A stretch of DNA of 64,000 nucleotides from Micromonospora echinospora (lineage in GTDB: Bacteria > Actinomycetota > Actinomycetes > Mycobacteriales > Micromonosporaceae). A program made the translations under genes and the position numbers. Shown here piece after piece: positions 8,566 through 16,423 of the stretch. Location: the NCBI RefSeq assembly GCF_900091495.1, contig NZ_LT607413.1, positions 3,658,001-3,722,000 on the forward strand. Direction: 5' to 3'. The notes beneath the pieces are model-generated. The model made no database searches. It had not been told where the DNA came from and saw only the letters and a list, made by a program, of their open reading frames with translations. Positions within the stretch are counted from its first letter, which is position 1. Each line of letters starts with the position of its first letter.

Positions 8566-10014
8566 ATGAGCGTCGTGCCACGTCTCGTGGTCGCCGCGCC
8601 CTCGTCCGGGCACGGCAAGAACGCCGTCTCGATCGGCCTGGTCGCCGCCTTCCGGAAACGGGGCCTGGACGTCGCCGGGTTCAAGGTGGGGCCGGACCAC
8701 GCCGACGCCGCCTACCTCGGGGTGGCCGCCGACGGACGACCCGGCCGCAACCTCGATCCGCGGCTGGTCGGGCCGGAACGCGTCGCCCCGCTCTTCGCGC
8801 ACGGGGCGGCCGGGGCGAAACTGGCGCTGGTGCAGGGCACCATGGGCCTCTACGACAGTGTCGCCGGCCCGTCCGAGGTCGAGTCCACCGCCGCGGTCGC
8901 CACCGCGCTGCGCAGTCCGGTGGTGCTGGTGGTCGACGTGTCGACGATGGGGCAGTCGCTGGCCGCGCTGGTGCACGGCTTCCGTTCGTTCGACGAACTG
9001 CTCTGGCTGGGCGGGGTGATCCTGAACCGGGTCGCCTCCCCACGGCACGAGGGGCTGCTGCGCGAGGCGCTCGACGACATCGGCGTACCGGTCTTCGGGT
9101 CGCTGCGCCCGGGAGACCTGCCCCCGATGTTCCCCGCCCGGTCGTACGGCATGGTGCCGGCGCTGGCGGGCGATCCGGAGGTGACGCGGGCGGCGCGGCG
9201 GCTGGGGGAGGGCATCGCCGACCGGCTCGACCTGGACGGCCTGCTCCGGCTGGCCCGCTCCGCGCCGTCGCTGGCCGTCGAACCCTGGTCACCCGGCGCG
9301 CCGACGGCCGTCGTCCGGCCCGACCGTCCGGTGGTCGCGCTCGCCGGCACCGCGCGTGGGGGCTACGGGTACGTCGAGACCGGTGAACTGCTCGCCGCCG
9401 CCGGGGCCGAGGTGGTTCCGGTGGACCCGTTCCGCGACGAGGCCCTGCCGGCGGGCACCGCCGCGCTGGTCGTGGGATCGGGGCTTCCCGAGGCGTACGC
9501 GGAGCAGCTCTCCGCCAACGGCCCGCTCCGCGCGGCGGTGGCGGAACTGGCCCGCGCCGGGCGTCCGGTGCTGGCCGAGGGGGCGGGCCTGCTCTGGCTG
9601 GCCCGGGAGCTGGACGGCCGGCCGATGTGCGGGGTGCTCGACGCGACCGGGACGACCCACGACGGCACGGTGCTCGGCTACCGGGAGGCGACCGCCGCGA
9701 CGGAGAGCCTGGTGGCGACCCGGGGCGCGGTACGCCACGGCTACAAGCAGCACCGGGCGGTGCTCACGCCCCGGGCCGGGGAACGCCCGGCCTGGAGCTG
9801 GCCGGGCGGGCCGCCCGAGGGGCACGTCTGGTCCGGCGGGTACGCCTCACAGCTCGCCCTGCACTGGGCCGGCGCACCGGACGTCGCCTCCCGGCTGGTC
9901 GCCGCCGCCGTGGCAGCCACCCGGCGTGCCCCGGTTCCGACCAGCCCCGGACCCGCCGGACCGGTGGCCGTCGCCCCGGCCCGGGTCGGCCGCACCCCGG
10001 AGGTCCCGGCGTGA
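8566..10014 (+). CDS. CobB/CbiA-family protein with altered catalytic motifs
   Basis: 482 aa, full length for cobyrinic/hydrogenobyrinic acid a,c-diamide synthase, with the same two-domain plan: a DTBS-like ATPase and a class I glutaminase-like domain. The family is clear from FKVGPDHADAAYLG, GRPGRNLDPRLVGPERV, LNRVASPRHEGLLREA, ELDGRPMCGVLDATG and LGYREATA. Several key positions differ. The P-loop reads SSGHGKNAVS (Asn where the family has Thr), FKVGPDYID became FKVGPDHAD, and the glutaminase nucleophile motif AECAGL is AEGAGL, so the Cys is Gly. The C-terminal YLHLHW-type His motif reads QLALHW. It therefore probably cannot hydrolyse glutamine as usual and may be a divergent paralogue. It ends in a GTGA overlap with a GNAT gene. 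Confidence 0.85.
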   Translation: MSVVPRLVVAAPSSGHGKNAVSIGLVAAFRKRGLDVAGFKVGPDHADAAYLGVAADGRPGRNLDPRLVGPERVAPLFAHGAAGAKLALVQGTMGLYDSVAGPSEVESTAAVATALRSPVVLVVDVSTMGQSLAALVHGFRSFDELLWLGGVILNRVASPRHEGLLREALDDIGVPVFGSLRPGDLPPMFPARSYGMVPALAGDPEVTRAARRLGEGIADRLDLDGLLRLARSAPSLAVEPWSPGAPTAVVRPDRPVVALAGTARGGYGYVETGELLAAAGAEVVPVDPFRDEALPAGTAALVVGSGLPEAYAEQLSANGPLRAAVAELARAGRPVLAEGAGLLWLARELDGRPMCGVLDATGTTHDGTVLGYREATAATESLVATRGAVRHGYKQHRAVLTPRAGERPAWSWPGGPPEGHVWSGGYASQLALHWAGAPDVASRLVAAAVAATRRAPVPTSPGPAGPVAVAPARVGRTPEVPA

Positions 10015-10580
10015 TCGGGCAGGTGGCGGTGCGCCGCTTCCCGGACCTGACCGTCTCCACCCCGCGTACCGAGGTACGCCGGCACAGCGCGCGGGACGCC
10101 GACCCGGTCTCGGGGATCTTCGCGGACCGGTTGACCCAGCGCTGGCTGCCGCTGGCCGACGAGTCGGGACACATCGACGGGCTGGCCTGGTGCACGGACC
10201 TGGCCCGGCAACGGCGGGACAGCGGCGACGGCGACCACTTCGCGGTGGTGCGCCGGGAGGACGCCCGGGTGGTCGGCTGCCTCTGGACCAGACGGACCGA
10301 CTGGGGTGCCCGCCTCACCGAGGTCTCGTACGCGATGGCGCCGGAGGCGCGGGGCTACGGCCTGGCGGCGGAGGCCGTCCTCGCGCTCGCCATCGCGCTG
10401 ATCTTGGAGCACGGGTTCCAGCGGGTCGAGTTGCGGGTGGCCCCGGGCAACGTGGCGTCCCGGCGGGTGGCCGAGAAGGCCGGATTCAGCTACGAAGGCC
10501 TGCTGCGCAACGCCGGCTACGTCCGGGGCAACCGCGTCGACCTGGAACTCTGGTCCTTCGTCACGGCCGACCTCCGCTGA
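10011..10580 (+). CDS. GNAT family N-acetyltransferase (RimJ/RimL type)
   Basis: 189 aa. The acetyl-CoA binding core is SYAMAPEARGYGLAAEAVLA (motif A, with the R/Q-x-x-G-x-G/A pattern as RGYGLA), followed by VELRVAPGNVASRRVAEKAGFSYEG, typical of RimJ/RimL-like enzymes that acetylate amino groups of proteins or small molecules. Its GTG overlaps the stop of the cobB-like gene (GTGA), so the two are probably translated together; this pairing may bear on the altered CobB homologue. The substrate is unknown. Confidence 0.88.
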   Translation: MIGQVAVRRFPDLTVSTPRTEVRRHSARDADPVSGIFADRLTQRWLPLADESGHIDGLAWCTDLARQRRDSGDGDHFAVVRREDARVVGCLWTRRTDWGARLTEVSYAMAPEARGYGLAAEAVLALAIALILEHGFQRVELRVAPGNVASRRVAEKAGFSYEGLLRNAGYVRGNRVDLELWSFVTADLR

Positions 10581-10600
10581 GACCACCATCCCGGTCGGGG

Positions 10601-12733
10601 TCACCCGACCAGGCGGTCGGGAGGCGGGGTGAAGTCGCGGCTGGGCTGGCCCTTGAGAGCGTCCCGGAGGGTTCCGGCGACCGCGTCGATCGGTCGCTGG
10701 GACTGACCGTCGCCGACCGCGTTGAACGGGTTGTCCGGGTCGGAGATGAAGCTCGCCGCCGCCAGTTCCGGGGTGTAGCCGACGAACCAGGCGGACCGGG
10801 TGCTGTCGGTGGTACCGGTCTTGCCGGCCACCGGGCGACCGACCGTGCCCCGGACGCTGTCGGCGGTGGACCAGCCCCCGCAGCCTCCCCGGGCCGGTGT
10901 GTCGCCGGTCGGGCAGCGGGCCGCGTCGGTGGCGGCCTGGGCCGCGCCGGCGTCCACCACCTGCCGGCAGCGCGGCTTGGCCACCTCGCGTTCCAGCCCG
11001 CCCGCGGTCCGGTAGGTCGCCGGGGTGCCGTCCCGGTTGGTGATCGACAGCACCGGGATCGCCTCGCAGTACCGGCCGTCGGCGGCGATCGCCCCGTACG
11101 CGTTGGCCAGCTCCAGCGGCGTCGCGTCGGAGACGCCGAGCGTGAACGCGCCCCACGTCTTCGCCTTCTCCGGCGACGCGTGGTCCCGGTCGACGTCGGT
11201 GCGCCAGCGCAGTCCGAGCTGCTCGGCGAGCCGGACCGCCCGGTCCGCGCCGACCTTCTCCTCCAACCAGACGAAGTACGTGTTGACCGACTTGCCGAAG
11301 CCGGACCACATGGTCTGCGTCCCGCTCATCGCCCCGCTCGCGTTCGACGGGGACCAGCCGTTGTAGACCTCGGAACGGTACCGGTGCGGGGCGTTGAACG
11401 AGGTGGACAGCGGCATCCCGGCGTCCAGCGCGGCGAGCATCGGGAACATCTTGAACGTCGAGCCGGCCTGGTAGCCGGGGAGGGTGCCGCCGCCGAGCAG
11501 CGGGGCGACCGTGTTCGGGTAGTTGGCCTTGACCTTCGGGTCGGCCTCCGGGTTGGAGGTCGGCGGGTTCTCGCTGGTGTCCAGGGAGTACTTCCGGTTC
11601 ACCGCCATCGCCTTCACCCGGCCGGTGCCCGGCTCGGTGACGACCAGCCCGTGCGCGAACGGACTGCCGGTGCTGCCCTCGGCGTCGATGTTCTTCTCCG
11701 CGGCCTCCTGGATCTTCGGGTCGATACTGAGCACGATCCGGTAGCCGCCCCGGCGTAGCTCGTCGATGCGTTCCAGCCGGTTCTCGCCGAACGCCGACTG
11801 GGAGCTCCACCAGTTCTTCAGGTAGTCGCAGGCGAAGCCGAGGCTGTTGTGCTGCTGCGGGATCGAGGCGCAGTCGTTGCGCGGGTCGCTCTGGTCGATC
11901 CGCAGCGGTTCGGTGCGGGCCTGCGCGGCGGCCTCCGGCGAGAGGTAGCCGAGCTGACCCATCCGCTCCAGCACGTAGTTGCGGCGGCCGAGGGCCTCCT
12001 GCTGGTCGGAGGTGACCGGGTCGTACTCGGACGGGGACTTGACCAGGCCGGCCAGCGTGGCGGACTCGACCGGGGTCAGGTCCTTCGGCTTCTTCGAGAA
12101 GAAGATCTGCGCGGCGGCGTAGATGCCGTACGCCCGGTGCCCGAAGTAGGCCGAGTTCAGGTAGCGCTCCAGGATGTCCTCCTTCGACATCTGCTTCTCC
12201 ACGTCCAGGGCGAGCCGCATCTCCCGGACCTTGCGGAGGCTGGTCTGGGCGGTCGCCTCCTGCACCTCCTGCGGCGTGGTGGCGCTGTCCCGCAGGGCCA
12301 TCCGGACGTACTGCATGGTGATCGTCGACGCGCCCTGGGAGACCCCGCCGGACTGCGAGTTGGCGACGAAGGCCCGGACCACGCCCTTCGGGTCCACGCC
12401 CCGGTGCTGGTAGAAGCGGGAGTCCTCGGCGGCGACCATGGCCTGCTGCATGCTCGGCGCGATGTCCTTGAGCTTCGTGTACTGCCGGTACTCCTCGTAG
12501 AACATGGTCAGCACGGTCTTGCCGTCGGCGGCGTAGACGTAGGAGGTCTCGGCGGGCAGCGAGGCACGGAGCAGGTCGGCCCGGTGTTCGGAGAACTCGG
12601 CGCCGACCTTGGCGCCGATGCCGGCGGCGGCCACGATCGGGTACGCCACGGCGGCCAGGATGATCCCGGCGATCAGCCCGGCGCGGAGTAGAGGGACACA
12701 GTGACCGAGGGCAGAAAGGGGTCGGTAGCTCAC
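10601..12733 (-). CDS. Class A penicillin-binding protein (transglycosylase/transpeptidase)
   Basis: 710 aa. One N-terminal transmembrane helix (AGLIAGIILAAVAYPIVAAA) anchors a bifunctional peptidoglycan synthase. The GT51 glycosyltransferase domain carries AAEDSRFYQHRGVD with the catalytic Glu, GASTITMQYVR, and EKQMSKEDILERYLNSAYFG. The transpeptidase domain has the SxxK motif in GSTFKMF, SxN in GKSVNTYF and KTG in AGKTGTTDSTRSAWFVGYTP. It polymerises and crosslinks lipid II outside the membrane. Length and motif order match actinobacterial PonA-like proteins. The GTG start has no clear Shine-Dalgarno; a TAGCTT hexamer 6 nt upstream would fit a leaderless message. Confidence 0.95.
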   Translation of the reverse strand: MSYRPLSALGHCVPLLRAGLIAGIILAAVAYPIVAAAGIGAKVGAEFSEHRADLLRASLPAETSYVYAADGKTVLTMFYEEYRQYTKLKDIAPSMQQAMVAAEDSRFYQHRGVDPKGVVRAFVANSQSGGVSQGASTITMQYVRMALRDSATTPQEVQEATAQTSLRKVREMRLALDVEKQMSKEDILERYLNSAYFGHRAYGIYAAAQIFFSKKPKDLTPVESATLAGLVKSPSEYDPVTSDQQEALGRRNYVLERMGQLGYLSPEAAAQARTEPLRIDQSDPRNDCASIPQQHNSLGFACDYLKNWWSSQSAFGENRLERIDELRRGGYRIVLSIDPKIQEAAEKNIDAEGSTGSPFAHGLVVTEPGTGRVKAMAVNRKYSLDTSENPPTSNPEADPKVKANYPNTVAPLLGGGTLPGYQAGSTFKMFPMLAALDAGMPLSTSFNAPHRYRSEVYNGWSPSNASGAMSGTQTMWSGFGKSVNTYFVWLEEKVGADRAVRLAEQLGLRWRTDVDRDHASPEKAKTWGAFTLGVSDATPLELANAYGAIAADGRYCEAIPVLSITNRDGTPATYRTAGGLEREVAKPRCRQVVDAGAAQAATDAARCPTGDTPARGGCGGWSTADSVRGTVGRPVAGKTGTTDSTRSAWFVGYTPELAAASFISDPDNPFNAVGDGQSQRPIDAVAGTLRDALKGQPSRDFTPPPDRLVG

Positions 12734-12888
12734 GCCGTCAAGCTATGACATATCCCGTTAAGAGATGAGTCATATTCATAATCCTTACGAGGGACGCGGA
12801 CGTCACCGGCCTGCCGTCCGGCGGTGGTGACGTGCCCCACGCCCCGATCCGCTGTCCCACGCGCCGGCTTCCCGGCAGGATCGCGGGC
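12734..12888. promoter_or_regulatory. AT-rich divergent promoter region between the PBP gene and cobC
   Basis: Positions about 12743-12790 form an AT-rich island in otherwise very GC-rich DNA. It contains the palindrome ATGAGTCAT (12765-12773), a CATAAT (12777-12782) that could be a plus-strand -10, and on the minus strand TAGCTT (complement of 12740-12745), 6 nt before the PBP start codon. I could not pair any of these with a convincing -35. Confidence 0.4.
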
Positions 12889-13980
12889 ATGCGTGGTCAG
12901 CCGATCGGAGCGCCCCCGGGCGTCATGCCGGAACCCGACCTCGGTCACCACGGTGACGTCGAGGTCGGCGAGGGTCTGCGCGACCTCGCGGTCAACGTCC
13001 GTCAGGCCCCGATGCCGCCCTGGCTGGCCGAGCCGCTGGCCGCCACCCTGGCGGACCTCGCCCGCTACCCCGACCCGGCCCCGGCCCGCGCGGCGGTCGC
13101 CGCCCGCCACCGTCGTCCCCCGACGGAGGTGCTGCTCACCGCCGGGGCCGCCGAGGGTTTCGTGCTGATCGCGCAGGCCCTGCGCGGGATACGCCGACCG
13201 GTGGTGGTGCACCCGCAGTTCACCGAGCCGGAGGCCGCCCTCGCCGCCGCCGGCCACCGGGTGGAGCGGGTGCTGCTCGACGCGGCCGACGGGTTCCGGC
13301 TCGATCCGGCCCGGGTGCCCGCCGACGCCGACCTGGTCATGATCGGCAACCCCACCAACCCGACCTCCGTGCTGCACCCGGCCGCGACGATCGCCGCGCT
13401 GGCCCGCCCCGGCCGGGTCCTGGTGGTGGACGAGGCGTTCGCCGACACCACCACCGCGCCCGGGGTGCCGGGTGAGCCGGAGTCGCTCGCCGGCCGGCGT
13501 GACCTGCCCGGTCTGCTGGTGCTGCGCAGCCTCACCAAGACCTGGGGGCTGGCCGGGCTACGGATCGGCTACCTGCTCGGCGCGGCCGACCTGCTGGCCC
13601 GCCTCGCCCGGGTCCAGCCGCTCTGGGCGGTCTCCACCCCGGCGCTGGCCGCCGCGACCGCCTGCGCGAGCCCGGCGGCGGTCGCCGCCGAGCGCGCCAT
13701 CGCCGCGCGCCTCGCCGTCGACCGGGACCACCTGCTGGCCCGCCTCGCCACCCTGCCCGGAGTACGCGTCGCGGGTCGCCCGGCCAGCGCGTTCGTGCTG
13801 CTGGAGGTTCCTGGCGCGGACCGGATCCGGCTCGCCCTGCGCGACCGGGGCTGGGCGGTACGCCGGGGCGACACGTTCCCCGGGCTGGGCCCGGATTGGC
13901 TGCGCGTGGCGGTCCGCGACCCGGCGACCACCGACGCGTTCACCGAGGTACTGGCGGAAATCCTGGAGGCGTCATGTTGA
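12889..13980 (+). CDS. cobC: CobC: threonine-phosphate decarboxylase / class I-II aminotransferase in cobalamin synthesis
   Basis: 363 aa, a PLP fold-type I enzyme. The active-site Lys lies in VLRSLTKTWGLAGLRIGYL; the PLP-binding stretch MIGNPTNPTSVLHP and the VLVVDEAFADTT aspartate are present. The position directly before cobT, with the stop overlapping the cobT ATG, points to the CobC role of supplying (R)-1-amino-2-propanol phosphate for the nucleotide loop. HisC-like aminotransferase activity is the alternative reading, but the context favours cobalamin. The ATG at 12889 is chosen because upstream codons show no family similarity. Confidence 0.88.
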   Translation: MRGQPIGAPPGVMPEPDLGHHGDVEVGEGLRDLAVNVRQAPMPPWLAEPLAATLADLARYPDPAPARAAVAARHRRPPTEVLLTAGAAEGFVLIAQALRGIRRPVVVHPQFTEPEAALAAAGHRVERVLLDAADGFRLDPARVPADADLVMIGNPTNPTSVLHPAATIAALARPGRVLVVDEAFADTTTAPGVPGEPESLAGRRDLPGLLVLRSLTKTWGLAGLRIGYLLGAADLLARLARVQPLWAVSTPALAAATACASPAAVAAERAIAARLAVDRDHLLARLATLPGVRVAGRPASAFVLLEVPGADRIRLALRDRGWAVRRGDTFPGLGPDWLRVAVRDPATTDAFTEVLAEILEASC

Positions 13981-15047
13981 CAACCACGATCGCGGCGATC
14001 GGCCCGCTCGACCAGACGGCCATGGCCGCTGCCCGGGATCTCCAGGCGCGGCTGACCAAGCCGGCCGGTTCCCTCGGCGCCCTGGAGGAGCTCTCGGTAC
14101 GCCTCGCCGGCCTGGCCGGCGCCTGCCCGCCGCCACTGCCCGAACCGGCCGCGGTGGCGATCTTCGCCGGGGACCACGGCGTCCACGCCCAGGGGGTCAC
14201 CCCCTGGCCGCAGGAGGTCACCGCGCAGATGATCGGCAACTTCCTGGCCGGCGGGGCGGTGGTGAACGCCTTCGCCCGCCAGGCCGGCGCCTCGGTCACC
14301 GTGGTCGACGTCGGCGTGGCCACCCCGCTGCCGCCCGTCGCCGTCGCCGACGCGGCCGAAGCACCCCGGCTGGTGGCGGCGAACGTCCGCCCCGGCACCC
14401 GCGACCTTTCGGTCACCGCCGCACTCACCCGGGACGAGGCGCGGGCGGCGGTGGAGACCGGGATCCGGGTCGCCGACGACCTGATCGAGGCGGGGGCCGG
14501 CATCCTGCTCACCGGGGACATGGGGATCGCCAACACCACCCCGTCGGCCGCCCTGGTCGCCGCCTTCACCGGGGTCGACCCGGCCGAGGTGACCGGCCGG
14601 GGCACCGGGGTGGACGACGAGACGTACCGGCGGAAGGTGGACGTGGTGCGGCGGGCGCTGCACCGGCACCGGCCCGACCCGGCCGACCCGCTCGGTGTGC
14701 TCGCCACTGTCGGTGGTCTGGAGCACGCCGCACTGGCCGGGCTGATCCTGGCCGCCGCCGCCCGCCGGATCCCGGTGCTGCTGGACGGCGTGATCGCGGT
14801 CTCCGCCGCGCTCGCCGCCGCCGCGTTCGCGCCGGACGCGGTGGGCGCGATGATCGCCGGGCACCGGTCCGCCGAGCCGGGTGCCACCGTCGCCCTGCGC
14901 CACCTCGGCCTCGACCCTCTGGTCGACCTGGGGCTGCGCCTTGGTGAGGGCACCGGCGCGCTGCTCGCCCTGCCGGTGGTGACCGGGGCGGCCCGGGTGC
15001 TGCACGAGGTGGCCACCTTCGACTCCGCGGGAGTGGCCGAGAAGTGA
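13974..15047 (+). CDS. cobT: Nicotinate-nucleotide--dimethylbenzimidazole phosphoribosyltransferase CobT
   Basis: 357 aa. Makes alpha-ribazole phosphate from dimethylbenzimidazole and nicotinate mononucleotide for the lower ligand of cobalamin. Signature segments are LTKPAGSLGALEELSVRLAG, AAVAIFAGDHGVHAQGVTPWPQEVTAQM, FLAGGAVVNAFARQAGASV, LTGDMGIANTTPSAA and VLLDGVIAVSAALAA. Near the C-terminus the catalytic Glu is found in LGLRLGEGTGA. The ATG overlaps the cobC stop by seven bases, with ggagg six bases upstream. Confidence 0.96.
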   Translation: MLTTTIAAIGPLDQTAMAAARDLQARLTKPAGSLGALEELSVRLAGLAGACPPPLPEPAAVAIFAGDHGVHAQGVTPWPQEVTAQMIGNFLAGGAVVNAFARQAGASVTVVDVGVATPLPPVAVADAAEAPRLVAANVRPGTRDLSVTAALTRDEARAAVETGIRVADDLIEAGAGILLTGDMGIANTTPSAALVAAFTGVDPAEVTGRGTGVDDETYRRKVDVVRRALHRHRPDPADPLGVLATVGGLEHAALAGLILAAAARRIPVLLDGVIAVSAALAAAAFAPDAVGAMIAGHRSAEPGATVALRHLGLDPLVDLGLRLGEGTGALLALPVVTGAARVLHEVATFDSAGVAEK

Positions 15048-15123
15048 GCGAGCGGGGCGAGCGAACCATCGGGCTCAGTAGCGGGGCGTCTCGCGCCGCC
15101 GGGGAGCGGAGCGAGGCGGCGGC
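15045..15123. repeat. Dispersed-repeat-like linker between cobT and cysG
   Basis: The gap starts at the cobT stop with gtgagcgagcggggcgagcg and ends with a small hairpin (cgccgcc at 15095 against ggcggcg at 15116), followed by gtgagcg again at the cysG start. From memory, sequences of the gtgagcgagc...agcgaacc type recur in Micromonospora and relatives; only one copy is seen here. Confidence 0.5.
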
Positions 15124-16350
15124 GTGAGCGTCAACCCGTACCCGCTGGGGTTGCGGCTGGCCGGTCGGCGGGTGGTCGTGGTGGGCGGTGGCACGGTGGC
15201 CACCCGCCGGGTGCCGGCGCTGCTGGACGCCGGTGCGGACGTCCTGCTGGTCTCCCCGGAACTCACCCCGGCGCTGCGCGCGCACGTCGACGCCGGGCGG
15301 CTGCACTGGGAGCCGCGTCGCTTCGTCCCGGCGGACCTGAACGGGGCGTGGCTGGTCCACGTGGCCGTGGACGACCGGACCGCCGCCGCGGCGGTCAGCG
15401 CCGTCGCGGCCGAACGCCGGATCTTCTGCGTACGTGCCGACGACCGGTTCGCCGCCAGCGCCTGGACGCCGGCGGTGACCCGGCACGGTCCGGTCACCGT
15501 CGCCGTGCTCGGCGGCGGCGACCCGCACCGGTCCCGGGCGACCCGGGACGCCGTCCGGGACCTGCTGGACGGCCCGGACAGCCCGCTGCGGCCGGAGGCG
15601 GGGACGGGGAAGCGGCGGCGGGCCGGGCAGGTGGCCCTGGTCGGGGCGGGGCCGGGCGACCCGGAGCTGATCACCCTGCGGGGCTGGCGGCTGCTCGCCG
15701 AGGCCGACGTGGTGGTCGCCGACCGGCTGGTGCCCGGACTGCTCCTCGACGAACTGCACCCCGACGTCGAACTGGTCGACGCCTCGAAGATCCCGTACGG
15801 GCCGTCCCGGGCCCAGGAGGAGATCAACCGGATCCTGGTGGACCGGGCGTCGGCCGGCGCGTTCGTGGTCCGGCTCAAGGGCGGCGACCCGTACGTCTTC
15901 GGTCGGGGCGGCGAGGAGTTGCTCGCCTGCGCGGCGGCCGGGGTTCCGGTGACCGTGGTGCCCGGGGTGACCAGCTCGATCGCGGTCCCGGCGTCGGTCG
16001 GAATCCCGGTCACCCACCGGGGGGTGGCCCACGAGTTCACCGTGGTCTCCGGGCACCTCGCCCCGGACCACCCGGACTCCCGGGTGAACTGGGCGGCGCT
16101 CGCCGCGCTGCGCGGCACCCTGGTGATCCTGATGGGCTTGAAGAACCTGCCGGCGATCACCGCCACCCTGCTCGCGCACGGTCGCGATCCGGCCACCCCG
16201 GCGGCGGTGGTCCAGGAGGGCACCACCACCGCCCAGCGCACGATCCACTCCACCCTCGCCGGCGTGGCGACCGACGCCGCCGGGGCGGGTCTGCGTCCAC
16301 CCGCCGTGGTGGTGGTCGGCGACGTCGTCTCCGCCCTCGACCACCCCTGA
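15124..16350 (+). CDS. cysG: Fused precorrin-2 dehydrogenase / uroporphyrinogen-III C-methyltransferase (CysG-like)
   Basis: 408 aa in two parts. Residues about 1-150 are a CysG N-terminal NAD-dependent dehydrogenase (RVVVVGGGTVATRRVPALL, VAVDDRTAAAAVSA). Residues about 160-405 are a SUMT-type methyltransferase with VALVGAGPGDPELITLRGWR, VVVADRLV, VVRLKGGDPYVFGRGGEE, VPGVTSSIAVPA and GIPVTHRG. It makes precorrin-2 by two S-adenosylmethionine-dependent methylations and can oxidise it to sirohydrochlorin. Ferrochelatase activity in the N-terminal half is known for E. coli CysG but cannot be judged here. It follows cobT after a 76-bp repeat-like linker, so supply to the cobalamin pathway is plausible. 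Confidence 0.93.
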   Translation: MSVNPYPLGLRLAGRRVVVVGGGTVATRRVPALLDAGADVLLVSPELTPALRAHVDAGRLHWEPRRFVPADLNGAWLVHVAVDDRTAAAAVSAVAAERRIFCVRADDRFAASAWTPAVTRHGPVTVAVLGGGDPHRSRATRDAVRDLLDGPDSPLRPEAGTGKRRRAGQVALVGAGPGDPELITLRGWRLLAEADVVVADRLVPGLLLDELHPDVELVDASKIPYGPSRAQEEINRILVDRASAGAFVVRLKGGDPYVFGRGGEELLACAAAGVPVTVVPGVTSSIAVPASVGIPVTHRGVAHEFTVVSGHLAPDHPDSRVNWAALAALRGTLVILMGLKNLPAITATLLAHGRDPATPAAVVQEGTTTAQRTIHSTLAGVATDAAGAGLRPPAVVVVGDVVSALDHP

Positions 16351-16378
16351 GCTCGACGCCCGGAGCGGGGAACACGAC

Positions 16379-16408
16379 GGCGGCGGGGGACCGGAGTCTC
16401 CCGCCGCC
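16379..16408. terminator. Bidirectional terminator hairpin between cysG and otsB-GH15
   Basis: A 9-bp perfect stem (ggcggcggg at 16379-16387 with cccgccgcc at 16400-16408) encloses a 12-nt loop between two convergent genes. There is no T-tract, which is common for actinobacterial terminators. Confidence 0.7.
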
Positions 16409-16423
16409 GCCGGTGGTGTCAGG

